Source: Amycolatopsis alba DSM 44262 (GTDB lineage Bacteria > Actinomycetota > Actinomycetes > Mycobacteriales > Pseudonocardiaceae). Taken from it: DNA of 64,000 nt. Below the pieces are notes generated by a model. The model did no database searches, was not told the DNA's origin, and saw only the letters and a list, made by a program, of their open reading frames with translations. The translations under genes and the position numbers were made by a program. The stretch is from the NCBI RefSeq assembly GCF_000384215.1, contig NZ_KB913032.1, positions 5,633,602-5,697,601 of the forward strand. Reading direction: 5' to 3'. The first letter of the stretch is position 1, and each line of letters begins with the position of its first letter. Below, in pieces: positions 24,687 through 34,719 of the stretch.

Positions 24687-26138
24687 CTAGGTGAGGGGCC
24701 GGTCGGTCGGGGCGATCGGTGCGGGCAGGACGTCCCGTCCGGTGAGGAACGCGTCCACCCCGGCCGCGGCGGAGCGGCCTTCGGCGATCGCCCACACGAT
24801 GAGCGACTGGCCACGGCCCATGTCGCCTGCCACGAACACGTTGTCGACGCTGGTCTTGAACGCCTTGTCGCGGGCGACGTTGCCGCGCTGGTCCAGCTTG
24901 ACGTCGAGCGCCTCCAGCAGGCCTTCCCGCTCCGGGCCGACGAAGCCCATCGCGAGCAGCACCAGCTGCGCGGGCAGCTCCTTCTCGGTGCCCTCGACCG
25001 GGACGAACTTGCCGCCCTCGTTGCGCACCTCGACCAGCTTCAGCGCCCGCACCCGGCCGTCGGCGTCGGCGGCGAACTCCTGGGTGTTGACCGAGTACAG
25101 CCGCTCGCCGCCCTCTTCGTGCGCGGACGAGACGCGGTAGATCATCGGGTACGTCGGCCACGGATGCGCGCCGGACCGCGAAAGCGGCGGTTTCGGCATG
25201 ATCTCCAGCTGCGTCACCGACTTCGCGCCCTGACGGTGCGAGGTCCCGACGCAGTCCGCGCCGGTGTCGCCGCCGCCGATGACGACGACGTCAAGGCCCT
25301 CGGCACTGATCGGCGACACGCCCAGCTCACCGGCCGCGACGCGGTTGGCGGGCGGCAGGAACTCCATCGCCTGGTGGATGCCGTCGTGCTCCCGGCCGGG
25401 GATCGGCAGGTCACGCCACGCGGTCGCGCCACCGGCGAGGACCACGGCGTCGTAGGACGACTTCAGCTCCTCGACACCGACGTCGACGCCGACGTTCACC
25501 GAAGTCCGGAACTCCGTGCCCTCGGCCCGCATCTGGTCCAGACGACGGTCGAGCCGGTGCTTCTCCATCTTGAACTCGGGGATGCCGTAGCGCAGCAGCC
25601 CGCCGATCTTGTCGGCCCGCTCGAAGACCACGACACTGTGGCCCGCGCGCGTGAGCTGCTGCGCCGCGGCGAGTCCCGACGGGCCGGACCCGATCACGGC
25701 CACCTTCTTGCCGGTCTTCGCGACCGGCTCCTGCGGCGTGACCCAGCCTTCCTCGAAGGCCCGGTCGATGATCGAGATCTCGACCCGCTTGATGGTGACG
25801 GGATCGTCGTTGATCCCGAGCACACACGCCGTCTCGCACGGCGCCGGGCAGAGGGTCCCGGTGAACTCCGGGAAATTGTTGGTCGCGTGCAGCCGCTCGG
25901 CCGCGTCACGCCAATCGTCGCGCCAGGTCAGCGTGTTCCACTCGGGGATGAGATTCCCGAGCGGACAGCCCTGGTGACAGAACGGGATACCGCAGTCCAT
26001 GCAGCGCCCGGCCTGCTTCTGCAGCTTCGACGTCGCGAAGTCCTCGTACACCTCACGCCAGTCCATCAGGCGCAGGTCGACGGGACGGCTCTTCGGCGTC
26101 TCGCGCGTGGTGGTCAGAAAGCCCTTGGGGTCAGCCAT
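24687..26138 (-). CDS. gltD: glutamate synthase small subunit GltD
   Basis: NADPH-oxidising beta subunit of glutamate synthase, 483 residues. N-terminal cysteine clusters (CMDCGIPFCHQGCP and CPAPCETAC) bind 4Fe-4S centres; GSGPSGLAAAQQL is the FAD loop and VIGGGDTGADC the NADPH loop. The ATG at 26138 has GGAGG 5 nt upstream. It follows gltB by 65 bp on the same strand and makes reducing power for it. Confidence 0.97.
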   Translation of the reverse strand: MADPKGFLTTTRETPKSRPVDLRLMDWREVYEDFATSKLQKQAGRCMDCGIPFCHQGCPLGNLIPEWNTLTWRDDWRDAAERLHATNNFPEFTGTLCPAPCETACVLGINDDPVTIKRVEISIIDRAFEEGWVTPQEPVAKTGKKVAVIGSGPSGLAAAQQLTRAGHSVVVFERADKIGGLLRYGIPEFKMEKHRLDRRLDQMRAEGTEFRTSVNVGVDVGVEELKSSYDAVVLAGGATAWRDLPIPGREHDGIHQAMEFLPPANRVAAGELGVSPISAEGLDVVVIGGGDTGADCVGTSHRQGAKSVTQLEIMPKPPLSRSGAHPWPTYPMIYRVSSAHEEGGERLYSVNTQEFAADADGRVRALKLVEVRNEGGKFVPVEGTEKELPAQLVLLAMGFVGPEREGLLEALDVKLDQRGNVARDKAFKTSVDNVFVAGDMGRGQSLIVWAIAEGRSAAAGVDAFLTGRDVLPAPIAPTDRPLT

Positions 26139-26203
26139 GTGCGGCCTCCGTGTCTTGCGGGATACCCGCACCCAGTCGGCACTCATAGCCGGCTTCGCGA
26201 TTA

Positions 26204-29200
26204 TCAGCCATGAGCTGCCTCCATGATCGCCTCGTTCACGTCACGCCCGTCGCGCTCGGCTTCCGCCTGAGCCGCGAGCACCCGCTTGTAGTCCTTCGGC
26301 ATGACCTTGCCGAACCGGTCGACGGCGGCGTCCCAATCGGCGAGCAGCGCACGCGCGACCGCGGACTCCGTTTCGTCGTAATGCTTTTCGAGCGCCTCGC
26401 GCAGGAAGTCCACATCGGACGAATCCAGCGGGTCGATGTCGACCATCTCCGGGTTCGTCCGGTGCGCGGGCAGGTCCAGCACGTACGCGACGCCGCCCGA
26501 CATCCCGGCCGCGAAGTTCCGGCCGACACTCCCGAGCACGACGACACGGCCACCGGTCATGTACTCGCAACCGTGGTCGCCCACGCCCTCGACGACGGCC
26601 AGCGCGCCCGAGTTCCGCACGCAGAACCGCTCGCCGACCTTGCCGCGGATGAAGATCTCGCCGCTGGTCGCGCCGTAGCCGATCACGTTGCCCGCGATGA
26701 TGTGCTCTTCGGCGTTGTACCGCGCCACCTCGGGCGGCCGCACGACGAGCCGCCCGCCGGACAGGCCCTTGCCGACGTAGTCGTTGCCGTCACCGAAGAG
26801 CCGCAGGGTGATGCCCTTGGGCACGAAAGCGCCGAACGATTGACCGGCGGTCCCGGTGAAGGTGACGTCGATCGTGTTGTCCGGCAGGCCCTCGCCGCCC
26901 CACCGCTTGGTGAGCTCGTGGCCGAGCATCGTGCCGACGGTCCGGTTCACGTTGCGGACCGGCAGCTCCAGCCGCACCTTGTCCCCGGACGACAGCGCGC
27001 CCTCGGCGAGCTGGATCAGCGTGTTGTCGAGCGCCTTCTCCAGTCCGTGGTCCTGCACCGTCTGCTGGTGGCGCAGCCCGGCGGGCGCCGAGTCGGGCAC
27101 GTGGAAGATCGGCGACAGGTCGAGACCGGCGGCCTTCCAGTGGTCGATCGCCTTGCGCTTGTCGAGCATCTCCGCGTGGCCGACGGCCTCGGCGATGGAC
27201 CGGAAACCCAGCTCCGCCAGGTACTCCCGGACCTCCTGGGCGATGAACTCGAAGAAGTTCACCACGTATTCGGCCTTGCCGCTGAACTTCGCCCGCAGCT
27301 TGGGGTTCTGCGTCGCGACGCCGACCGGGCAGGTGTCGAGGTGACACACCCGCATCATGATGCAGCCCGACACCACCAGCGGCGCGGTCGCGAAACCGAA
27401 CTCCTCGGCACCGAGAAGCGCGGCGATGACGACGTCGCGGCCGGTCTTGAGCTGGCCGTCGGTCTGCACGACGATCCGGTCGCGCAGGCGGTTGGCCAGC
27501 AGCGTCTGCTGCGTCTCGGCGAGCCCGAGTTCCCACGGGCCGCCGGCGTGCTTGATCGACGACAGCGGGGAAGCGCCCGTGCCGCCGTCGTGCCCGGAGA
27601 TGAGCACGACATCCGCGTGCGCCTTGGAGACACCGGCGGCGACCGTGCCGACGCCGACCTCGGACACGAGCTTCACGTGGATGCGCGCGGCCGGGTTGGC
27701 GTTCTTGAGGTCGTGGATCAGCTGCGCGAGATCCTCGATCGAGTAGATGTCGTGGTGCGGCGGCGGGGAGATGAGCCCGACGCCCGGCGTGGAATGCCGC
27801 GTCTTCGCGATCCACGGGTACACCTTCGCACCGGGCAGTTGGCCGCCCTCGCCGGGCTTCGCGCCCTGCGCCATCTTGATCTGGATGTCGTCGGCGTTGA
27901 CCAGGTACTCGCTCGTGACACCGAACCGGCCGCTCGCGACCTGCTTGACCGCGCTGCGGCGCTCGGGGTCGTAGAGCCGGTCCGGATCCTCGCCGCCCTC
28001 ACCGGTGTTCGACTTGCCGCCGAGGCGGTTCATCGCGATGGCCAGCGTTTCGTGCATCTCCGACGAGATCGACCCGTAGGAGATGGCGCCGGTGGCGAAC
28101 CGCTTGACGATCTCGGAGACCGGTTCGACCTCCTCGATCGGCACCGCGGGCCGCTTGCCGATCTTGAAGTCGAACAGCCCGCGCAGCGTGTACAGCTTCT
28201 GCGCCTGGTCGTCGACGGACTTCGTGTACTCCTTGAAGACCTCGTACTTCCCGGCGCGGGTGGAGTGCTGCAGCTTGAACACCGTCTGCGGGTTGAACAG
28301 ATGCGGTTCGCCCTCGCGGCGCCACTGGTAGTCCGCGCCGGTCTCCAGCTCGCGGTGGTTCGCGCGGAACCCGTCGCGCGGGAAGGCCCGGCTGTGCCGC
28401 TGCGCGACCTCCAGCGCGAGCGTGTCGAAGCCGACGCCGCCGAGCCGGGAGGTGGTGCCGGTGAAGCAGTCCTGGACGACCTCGTCGCCGAGCCCGACCG
28501 CCTCGAAGATCTGCGCGCCGGTGTAGGAGGCCACTGTGGACACACCCATCTTCGACATCGTCTTGCGGACGCCCTTGCCCAGCGCCTTGATCAGGTTCGC
28601 GGTGGCCTGTTTGGCGGTGGCGCCGGGGATCAGGCCCTGGTCGGCCATCTCCTCGACGGTCGCCATCGCCAGATACGGGTTGACCGCCGCGACGCCGTAG
28701 CCGATCAGCAGCGCGATGTGGTGCACCTCGCGCGCGTCGCCTGCCTCGACGATGAGGCCGACCTGGGTGCGGGTCTTCTCCCGGACCAGGTGGTGGTGGA
28801 CGGCGCCGGTGAGCAGCAGCGACGGGATACCCGCGTGGTCTTCGTCGATCCCGCGGTCGGAGAGCACGATCAGCCGCGCGCCCTCGGCGATGGCCGCGGA
28901 CACCTCGGCGCGGATCTCGCCGAGCCGTCGCACCAGCGCCTCGCCGCCGCCGTGGACGTCGTAGGTGCCGTTCACGGTGACCGACTGGAACTCGGGCAGG
29001 TCACCGTCGTCGTTGACGTGCACCAGCTTCGCGAACTCGTCGTTGTCGAGAACCGGGAACGGCAGCACGATCCGGCGGCACGACTTCGCGTCGGAGACGA
29101 GCAGGTTCGGCTCCGCGCCGAGCTGGGTGCCGAGCGAAGTGACCAGTTCCTCGCGGATCGCGTCGAGCGGCGGGTTGGTCACCTGGGCGAAGAGCTGGAT

Positions 29201-30742
29201 GAAGTAGTCGAACAGCAGCCGCGGGCGGCTGGACAGCGACGCGATGGGGGAGTCGTTGCCCATCGAGCCGATCGGCTCCGCGCCGGTGCGGGCCATCGGT
29301 TCGAGCAGGACGTCGAGTTCCTCTTCGGTGTAGCCGAAGGCCTGCTGACGGCGCACGAGCGCGCCGTGCGCCGGGATCTCGCGCTCCCGCGCGGGAAGCC
29401 CTTCGAGCGGCAGCAGGCCGTCCTCGACCCATTCGTCGTACGGGTGCTCGGTGGCGAGCTCGTTCTTGATCTCGTCGTCCTCGACGATCCGGCCTGCGGC
29501 CGTGTCCACGAGGAACATGCGGCCCGGCTCCAACCGTCCTTTGCGGACGATCGTGGACTGCTCCAGCTCCAGCACGCCGACCTCGCTGGCGAGGACGACG
29601 AGGCCGTCCTCGGTGACCCAGTACCGCGCAGGGCGCAGGCCGTTGCGGTCGAGCACCGCGCCGATCCGGGTGCCGTCGGTGAAGGAGACCAGCGCGGGCC
29701 CGTCCCACGGCTCCATCAGCGTCGAGTGGAACTCGTAGAACGCGCGGCGCGCGGGGTCCATCTCCTGATGGTTCTCCCAGGCCTCCGGGATCATCATCAG
29801 CACCGCGTGCGGCAGCGACCGGCCGCCGAGGTGGAGCAGTTCCAGGACCTCGTCGAAGGAGGCCGAGTCGCTCGCGCCGCGCGTGATGATCGGGTAGATC
29901 CGCTTGAGATCGCCGGGGATCAGGTCGGATTCGAGCAGCGCCTCGCGCGCGTCCATCCAGTTCCGGTTGCCGCGCAGGGTGTTGATCTCACCGTTGTGGG
30001 CGACGTACCGGTACGGGTGCGCCAGCGGCCACGACGGGAAGGTGTTGGTGGAGAAGCGGGAGTGCACCAGGCCGATGGCGCTGATGACCCGCTCGTCGGT
30101 GAGGTCGGCGAAGAACTTCTCGACCTGCGGCTCGGTGAGCATTCCTTTGTAGACGATGGTCCGCCAGGACAGGCTCGGGAAGTAGACGTCGTCCTCGGCC
30201 AGCTCGTGCTCGGCGCGTTTGCGCACCACGAAGGCGGCGCGTTCCAGCGCCAGGCCTTCCAGCGCGTCCTGTCCGGCCAGGAACAGCTGGCTGAAATGCG
30301 GCATGGTCTCGGCCGCGCCCGTCCCGACGTGTTCGGTGTGGACCGGGAGGTCGCGCCAGCCGAGCACGCGCATGCCCTCTTCGGCGGCGACCCGCTCGAT
30401 GGTCGTCATCGCGCGGCCGCGCGGGATCTCCTCCCGCGGAAGGAAAGCCGTGCCGACGGCGTACGCGCCGGGTTCGGGCAGGTCGAAGCCGACGACTTCG
30501 CGATAGAACTCGTCGGGGACCTGGATGAGGATGCCGGCGCCGTCGCCGGTTTCCGGATCCGCGCCGCGGGCTCCGCGATGTTCCAGATTCCGCAGCGCGA
30601 TCAGCGCTTTGGCGACGATGCCGTGATCGCGCTTTCCGGAGAGGTCGGCGACGAACGCGACACCGCAGGCGTCGTGCTCGAACTCCGGGTCATAAAGGCC
30701 TTCGGGGGCCTTGCTGCCCTTGTTGCTGGCATGGTGGGTCAC
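26204..30742 (-). CDS. gltB: glutamate synthase large subunit GltB
   Basis: Alpha subunit of NADPH-dependent GOGAT, 1512 residues. Cys26 in [12 protein letters not shown] is the glutaminase nucleophile exposed after removal of a 25-residue propeptide. The central and FMN domains follow, with the 3Fe-4S cluster [11 protein letters not shown] and the FMN barrel sequences [20 protein letters not shown]. The C-terminal GXGXG-like beta-helix domain is complete. GTG 30742 has GGAGG 9 nt before it. Ammonium assimilation with GltD. A long open frame on the opposite strand is only its shadow. Confidence 0.98.
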   Translation of the reverse strand: MTHHASNKGSKAPEGLYDPEFEHDACGVAFVADLSGKRDHGIVAKALIALRNLEHRGARGADPETGDGAGILIQVPDEFYREVVGFDLPEPGAYAVGTAFLPREEIPRGRAMTTIERVAAEEGMRVLGWRDLPVHTEHVGTGAAETMPHFSQLFLAGQDALEGLALERAAFVVRKRAEHELAEDDVYFPSLSWRTIVYKGMLTEPQVEKFFADLTDERVISAIGLVHSRFSTNTFPSWPLAHPYRYVAHNGEINTLRGNRNWMDAREALLESDLIPGDLKRIYPIITRGASDSASFDEVLELLHLGGRSLPHAVLMMIPEAWENHQEMDPARRAFYEFHSTLMEPWDGPALVSFTDGTRIGAVLDRNGLRPARYWVTEDGLVVLASEVGVLELEQSTIVRKGRLEPGRMFLVDTAAGRIVEDDEIKNELATEHPYDEWVEDGLLPLEGLPAREREIPAHGALVRRQQAFGYTEEELDVLLEPMARTGAEPIGSMGNDSPIASLSSRPRLLFDYFIQLFAQVTNPPLDAIREELVTSLGTQLGAEPNLLVSDAKSCRRIVLPFPVLDNDEFAKLVHVNDDGDLPEFQSVTVNGTYDVHGGGEALVRRLGEIRAEVSAAIAEGARLIVLSDRGIDEDHAGIPSLLLTGAVHHHLVREKTRTQVGLIVEAGDAREVHHIALLIGYGVAAVNPYLAMATVEEMADQGLIPGATAKQATANLIKALGKGVRKTMSKMGVSTVASYTGAQIFEAVGLGDEVVQDCFTGTTSRLGGVGFDTLALEVAQRHSRAFPRDGFRANHRELETGADYQWRREGEPHLFNPQTVFKLQHSTRAGKYEVFKEYTKSVDDQAQKLYTLRGLFDFKIGKRPAVPIEEVEPVSEIVKRFATGAISYGSISSEMHETLAIAMNRLGGKSNTGEGGEDPDRLYDPERRSAVKQVASGRFGVTSEYLVNADDIQIKMAQGAKPGEGGQLPGAKVYPWIAKTRHSTPGVGLISPPPHHDIYSIEDLAQLIHDLKNANPAARIHVKLVSEVGVGTVAAGVSKAHADVVLISGHDGGTGASPLSSIKHAGGPWELGLAETQQTLLANRLRDRIVVQTDGQLKTGRDVVIAALLGAEEFGFATAPLVVSGCIMMRVCHLDTCPVGVATQNPKLRAKFSGKAEYVVNFFEFIAQEVREYLAELGFRSIAEAVGHAEMLDKRKAIDHWKAAGLDLSPIFHVPDSAPAGLRHQQTVQDHGLEKALDNTLIQLAEGALSSGDKVRLELPVRNVNRTVGTMLGHELTKRWGGEGLPDNTIDVTFTGTAGQSFGAFVPKGITLRLFGDGNDYVGKGLSGGRLVVRPPEVARYNAEEHIIAGNVIGYGATSGEIFIRGKVGERFCVRNSGALAVVEGVGDHGCEYMTGGRVVVLGSVGRNFAAGMSGGVAYVLDLPAHRTNPEMVDIDPLDSSDVDFLREALEKHYDETESAVARALLADWDAAVDRFGKVMPKDYKRVLAAQAEAERDGRDVNEAIMEAAHG

Positions 30743-31301
30743 GGCTGGCCGCCTCCCAAGGCGTCGGCGCGACCGGTAGCACTCCGTTCGGGTGGTTCGG
30801 ACGTGAACCAGTTAACGAAGTGGTCCGGGACCGCGATGGTCAGTCGAGAGGGAACGATCCTGCCCGCGAAACGGGGGCAGGCCTCGTAGAGCCGCACTGC
30901 ACTGGGCGGCCGATGCGCTTGTGTGTCTCATGTGTACTGCCGCGCGCCGGGTCCCGCCAGACCGTTGTGGTGGATGGCAGGCGGGGCGCACGTATTACTT
31001 CCGGGTTCGCCGGTCTTATGACGATAGTGTGAAATCGCTGTTATCGACATACGTCGGTTGGTCGGGGTGGGAAATGCCACGCGGGCGTTGACTTCAAACA
31101 TCATCTGCCCACTGGCTGGAACGACATGTCCACTGAGTGGGGCACCAGCGCGCTGATCAGCGTAAACGATCGCTCACGTCGCTCGGTAGTGTGACCTGGA
31201 TCGCGCGGAAGAGTGAGTTTCACCGGTGTCACGGTGACCCGAGGTGACCGCCGGATCGCCCGAACGGCAGAGCGAACTGCCCGGTTTGAGAGACTCGGCC
31301 G
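30743..31301. other. 559-bp divergent spacer without a recognisable gene
   Basis: Lies between the starts of gltB and the YigZ gene and must hold both promoters. It is more AT-rich than its surroundings around 31000–31060. A 12-bp palindrome CGCTGATCAGCG is at 31151–31162, and an imperfect inverted repeat around TCACCGGTGTCACGGTGA at 31222–31239. GTGAACCAGTTAACGAAG near 30802 loosely resembles a GlnR-type half-site pattern, which would fit gltB, but the match is weak. No convincing reading frame or RNA gene was seen. Confidence 0.5.
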
Positions 31302-31931
31302 ATGGCGGATCGTTATCTCACCGTGGCGGGTGCCGGCGTCAACGAGATCGAAATACGGCGCTCCCGGTTCCTCTGCGCGCTCGCCCCGGTCACTTCGGAA
31401 GAGGCCGCCCGTGAGGTGATCGCCGCCAGGAAGAAGGCCGATCCGGCGGCCCGGCACCACTGCCACGCGTTCGTGCTGGGCGCCGACGGCCGTGCCCAGC
31501 GCTCCAGTGACGACGGCGAGCCCGCGGGCACGGCGGGCATCCCGATGCTCGAGGTGCTCCGCCGCCGCGAGCTCACCGACACCGTCGCGGTGGTGACCCG
31601 GTACTTCGGCGGGGTGCTTCTCGGCGCCGGAGGCCTGATCCGCGCGTACGGACAGGCCGTCTCGGAGGCCGTCGACGCCATCGGGGTGCGCGAGTACCGG
31701 CGGCTGCGGCTCGTGGAGGTCGTCGTCGACTACGACCGGGCCGGACGGTTGGAGAACGACATCCGCTCGTCGCCGTACCTGCTGCACGCGACGCGGTTCG
31801 AGGACGTTGCGCATTTCGACGTCGGGCTCGCGCCGGACCAGGGCGACACCTTCCACGCCTGGCTGGCGGACCTGACCGGCGGGGAGGCCCTCACCGAAGA
31901 GATCGGCGAGACCTGGCTCCCCACCCCGTGA
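31302..31931 (+). CDS. YigZ/IMPACT-family protein
   Basis: A 209-residue protein with an N-terminal IMPACT domain (RHHCHAFVLG, then SSDDGEPAGTAGIPML and VTRYFGGVLLGAGGLIRAYGQAV, the family core) and a C-terminal DUF1949 ferredoxin-like domain. Homologues are linked to translation under stress; the molecular role in bacteria is poorly known. Its TGA lies inside the first unit of the 21-bp repeat array. Confidence 0.93.
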   Translation: MADRYLTVAGAGVNEIEIRRSRFLCALAPVTSEEAAREVIAARKKADPAARHHCHAFVLGADGRAQRSSDDGEPAGTAGIPMLEVLRRRELTDTVAVVTRYFGGVLLGAGGLIRAYGQAVSEAVDAIGVREYRRLRLVEVVVDYDRAGRLENDIRSSPYLLHATRFEDVAHFDVGLAPDQGDTFHAWLADLTGGEALTEEIGETWLPTP

Positions 31932-32052
31932 TCAGACAGCGAACTCGCGTGATCAGAGGCGGAACACGCGTGATTGAACGGCGAACACGGTGTTCGCCGT
32001 CTGATCACGCGAGTTCCGTGTCCAATCACGCGAGTTCGCCGTCTGATCACGG
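31926..32052. repeat. inverted array of six 21-bp units (3 + 3)
   Basis: Three direct units at 31926–31946, 31947–31967 and 31968–31988, one base, then three units in opposite orientation at 31990–32010, 32011–32031 and 32032–32052. Each unit is 21 bp: CGTGATCAGA-type 5' half and CGGCGAACTC-type 3' half. The whole is a 63-bp imperfect inverted repeat. It fills the spacer between two convergent genes, and the outermost units supply both stop codons (TGA in CCGTGATCA). Related arrays are at 50552–50657 and 56747–56959. Confidence 0.9.
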
Positions 32053-32613
32053 GTGAGGGCGGGCGCGCCACTCCGCCAGGGTGATGGCGTACTCGACCTC
32101 GCCCTCCTCGGTTCCGGGGATCGGGTTGTCGAAGTGCTCGTGGAAGGTCCGGACGTGGCGCATCCCGATCTTCTCCATCACCCGCCGGGAGCCCAGGTTC
32201 ACCGCCATGGTCGCCGCCCAGATCCGCTCGGCCCCGAATTCGGTGAAACCCTTCTCCAGGAGCGCGAGCGACCCTTCGGTCGCATACCCCTTGCCCCAGG
32301 AGGACCGGTTCAGCCGGTATCCCAGTTCGGGATCGTCCGTGTGATGACCGCGCAGCGGACGGAAATGGAACCACCCCAGGAAAGCGCCGCCGGATTTCTC
32401 GATCGCCGCCCAGAACCCGTAACCGGGGAAACGCTCGTAGTAGCCGAGAAAGGCGGGAAGGTCACGGTTTTCGATCTCCGCCCGATCGGCGGGTTCGCCA
32501 CCGTTGAGATAGCGCATGACTTCGGGGTCGTCGTAGAGCGCGAACAGGTCGTCGACGTCGTCGCCGGTGAACTGCCGCAGCAGGAGCCGCTCGGTCTCCA
32601 GAAAGACACGCAT
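32047..32613 (-). CDS. GNAT-family N-acetyltransferase (RimJ/RimL-like)
   Basis: A 188-residue acetyltransferase of the Acetyltransf_3 type: TERLLLRQFTGDDVDDLFALY at the start, LGYRLNRSSWGKGYATEGSLALL as the acetyl-CoA binding region, and AVNLGSRRVMEKIGM near the end. It may acetylate ribosomal protein or small amines; substrate not evident. Its stop codon is part of the adjoining repeat array. Confidence 0.92.
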   Translation of the reverse strand: MRVFLETERLLLRQFTGDDVDDLFALYDDPEVMRYLNGGEPADRAEIENRDLPAFLGYYERFPGYGFWAAIEKSGGAFLGWFHFRPLRGHHTDDPELGYRLNRSSWGKGYATEGSLALLEKGFTEFGAERIWAATMAVNLGSRRVMEKIGMRHVRTFHEHFDNPIPGTEEGEVEYAITLAEWRARPHP

Positions 32614-32653
32614 CGGCGAAGCGTGACGCTCCGGGGCTGTCCGGGCAACCTGT

Positions 32654-32923
32654 TTACGCGGCCACCTCGGGGCTGAGGAGGCCCCCCAAGGCCACCTCTC
32701 CGGCCGCCGTGAGCAGGGCGGGAACGCGTTCGCCCCAGTGGCCGCCCCTGGCGGGCGCCACCAGGCCGAGATGGGCGAGGCGATGCGCGGTGTGCTGGTC
32801 GCAGCAGGCGAGACCGTCGACGAACAGATCCGGCTCGCAGCTGCAGCTGATCTCGGCGTGGCCCTCGGCCACGGCTCTCAGGGTGGCCCGCTCACGATGG
32901 TTCAGCTCTGTCCGAACGTCCAT
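32654..32923 (-). CDS. small conserved hypothetical protein with a cysteine cluster
   Basis: An 89-residue protein from ATG 32923, fixed by AGGAGG 6 nt upstream; a longer frame to 33022 lacks such a site. MDVRTELNHRERATLRAVAEG is followed by CSCEPDLFVDGLACCDQ and then a winged-helix-like tail (AHRLAHLGLVAPA, LLTAAGEVAL). The four cysteines (C-x-C, then CC) could bind a metal. Function unknown. Confidence 0.75.
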   Translation of the reverse strand: MDVRTELNHRERATLRAVAEGHAEISCSCEPDLFVDGLACCDQHTAHRLAHLGLVAPARGGHWGERVPALLTAAGEVALGGLLSPEVAA

Positions 32924-33054
32924 GGCGCGCCTCCTTTCTGTTCCGCTCCGTACAGTCGAACCCATACCCCCGACAGTTTCCGTCTCCTCCGATGCGAAGT
33001 CTCGGATTTCGGGCGGACTCAAGGGTGGCGTGTCGCGTATTCAGGGGTGTCCAC

Positions 33055-33534
33055 CTAGGGACTGTCACCTGGTATTCGGCGCTGAAGGGGTTCCAGCTCG
33101 GTCTTGCGCAGATGCCGGAAAATGATCGAACTCCGGAAGCCGACGATCTCTTTGCGCTTCGACAATCGATCCACCAGAAAGGAGTGGAGCTGATCGATGT
33201 CCTGCGCGGCGACGTGGATCAGGAAATCGTCGCTGCCGGCGGTGACGAAGACGGAAAGGACCTCCGGCAATTCCGCGACCGAACGCTGGAAGGAGTCGAT
33301 CACCTCCCGGCTCAGCGGCCGCACCTGCGCCGAGACCATCGCCTGCACGCCGCGGTTGAGGCTGCGCAGGTCGATGTCCGCGTGATAGCCGCGGATGACG
33401 CCGCGTTCCCGCAGCAGCCGGATCCGTTCCAGGCAGGTCGACGGCGCGACACCGACCTTGCGGGCGATGTCGCGGTTCGACTGCCGCGCATCCGCCTGGA
33501 GTTCCCGGATGATCGCCGAATCAAGTTCGTCCAC
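33055..33534 (-). CDS. Lrp/AsnC-family transcriptional regulator
   Basis: A 159-residue regulator: N-terminal helix-turn-helix (LDSAIIRELQADARQSNRDI, VGVAPSTCLERIRLL) and a C-terminal RAM effector domain (VFVTAGSDDFLIHVAAQD). Divergent from the branched-chain amino-acid dehydrogenase gene over 111 bp holding a strong inverted repeat; it likely controls that operon in response to amino acids, in the manner of Bkd-type Lrp proteins. Confidence 0.93.
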   Translation of the reverse strand: MDELDSAIIRELQADARQSNRDIARKVGVAPSTCLERIRLLRERGVIRGYHADIDLRSLNRGVQAMVSAQVRPLSREVIDSFQRSVAELPEVLSVFVTAGSDDFLIHVAAQDIDQLHSFLVDRLSKRKEIVGFRSSIIFRHLRKTELEPLQRRIPGDSP

Positions 33535-33550
33535 GCTCGCTCCTTCCCTG

Positions 33551-33577
33551 GCTCTGCCGAATATCGTTCGGCAGAGC
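33551..33577. promoter_or_regulatory. 27-bp inverted repeat, probable Lrp operator
   Basis: GCTCTGCCGAA, 5 nt (TATCG), TTCGGCAGAGC: 11-bp perfect arms, 17 bp from the lrp start. A second weaker repeat TTCAG-13-CTGAA lies at 33605–33627, close to the dehydrogenase start. Spaced sites between divergent lrp and target gene are typical for Lrp proteins that bind as octamers. Confidence 0.72.
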
Positions 33578-33645
33578 GCCGCTGAACCTGGAGATCAGCC
33601 TAACTTCAGCGCAGTTGGTCGACTGAATGCGTGGAAGGAAGTGGG

Positions 33646-34719
33646 ATGTCCGTACAGGAGCTGATCGTCCGGCGGGGGCGCCGGTCAGGGGTGACCACGA
33701 TGGTCGCCGTGCATTCGAGCGCGCTCGGCCCGGCCGTCGGCGGCTGCCGGTTCAAGGTCTATCCGCGCGTCCACGACGCGATCGACGACGTCCTCCGGCT
33801 GTCCGCGGCGATGACCCGCAAATGCGCGGTCGCGGGCCTGGACTTCGGCGGCGGCAAGAGTGTCGTCGCGCTCGACAGCGTGCCGGGCCCCGAGCGGCGA
33901 CGGGACATCCTGCTCGACCACGCCGACCTCATCGAATCACTCGATGGTGGGTATCTCGCGGGTCCGGACGTCGGCACCGGTCCGGAGGACATGCTCGTGT
34001 TGCGTGAGCGGACCCCGCACGTGTTCTGCGTGCCCGAGGAGCACGGCGGCACCGGTTCGTCCAGCGGGCCGACCGCCGTCGGCGTCCTCGCCGCCCTGCG
34101 CGCGGGCGCGCGGGCTGTCTTCGGCAGCGACGGGATGAAGGACCGGAAAGTGGTCATCAGCGGCTACGGCTCGGTCGGCGAGCACCTGGCCACCGCGTTG
34201 GCCGCGCAGGGCGCCGACGTCACCGTGTCCGATGTGGATGAACGGCGGCTGCGGGCCGCCGCGGAACGTGGGTTCGGCCGGGTCCGGCCGGAGCAGGTCC
34301 TCGGCATCGAGGCGGACGTCCTGATCCCGGCGGCCATCGGCGGCGTGTTCGGCCCTGGCGCCGAGGTCGCGGCGCCGCTCGTCGTCGGCCCGGCCAACAA
34401 CCAGCTCACCGACGACGCCGTGGCGGACGACCTCGCCGCCAGGGGTGTCCTGTGGATTCCGGATTTCGTCGCGAGCGCCGGGGGAGTCGTCTACACGCTG
34501 GGCCGCGAAGCCGGAAAACTCACGCACGAACAGGCGCTCGACAGGGTCGAGGCGCTCGAAGCGACGACACGGCGGCTCCTCGACGCCGCTTCGGCCAACG
34601 GCACCACACCGCTGGCCGAAGCGGACGCACTCGCCGAAGCCCGGCTCACGTCCGGTGCGGGAGCGGCTTTCGGACATACCCGGCCGGAGAGCGTGCGTCC
34701 CGGCCCGCTGTTGTCTTGA
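33646..34719 (+). CDS. leucine/valine dehydrogenase (Glu/Leu/Phe/Val dehydrogenase family)
   Basis: NAD-dependent oxidative deaminase of 357 residues. Lys59 in MTRKCAVAGL and Lys71 in DFGGGKSVV correspond to the substrate and catalytic lysines of leucine dehydrogenase; GYGSVGEHLA is the NAD loop and GPANNQLTDD is a family segment. ATG 33646 is chosen with AAGGAA 6 nt upstream; a GTG 15 bp earlier is possible. Together with the Lrp gene this suggests branched-chain amino-acid catabolism. The next gene begins directly after its stop. Confidence 0.92.
   Translation: MSVQELIVRRGRRSGVTTMVAVHSSALGPAVGGCRFKVYPRVHDAIDDVLRLSAAMTRKCAVAGLDFGGGKSVVALDSVPGPERRRDILLDHADLIESLDGGYLAGPDVGTGPEDMLVLRERTPHVFCVPEEHGGTGSSSGPTAVGVLAALRAGARAVFGSDGMKDRKVVISGYGSVGEHLATALAAQGADVTVSDVDERRLRAAAERGFGRVRPEQVLGIEADVLIPAAIGGVFGPGAEVAAPLVVGPANNQLTDDAVADDLAARGVLWIPDFVASAGGVVYTLGREAGKLTHEQALDRVEALEATTRRLLDAASANGTTPLAEADALAEARLTSGAGAAFGHTRPESVRPGPLLS

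Noticed and set aside
26210..30889. 1559-residue open frame on the plus strand
   Set aside because: Lies wholly antisense to gltB; the translation is Arg/Val/Asp-rich without motifs. It is the usual high-GC shadow frame.
30820..31032. 70-residue plus-strand frame upstream of the YigZ gene
   Set aside because: No ribosome site, composition like non-coding spacer, no similarity pattern.
31926..32052. CRISPR-like array
   Set aside because: Repeats abut with no spacers and reverse orientation at the centre; no cas genes nearby.
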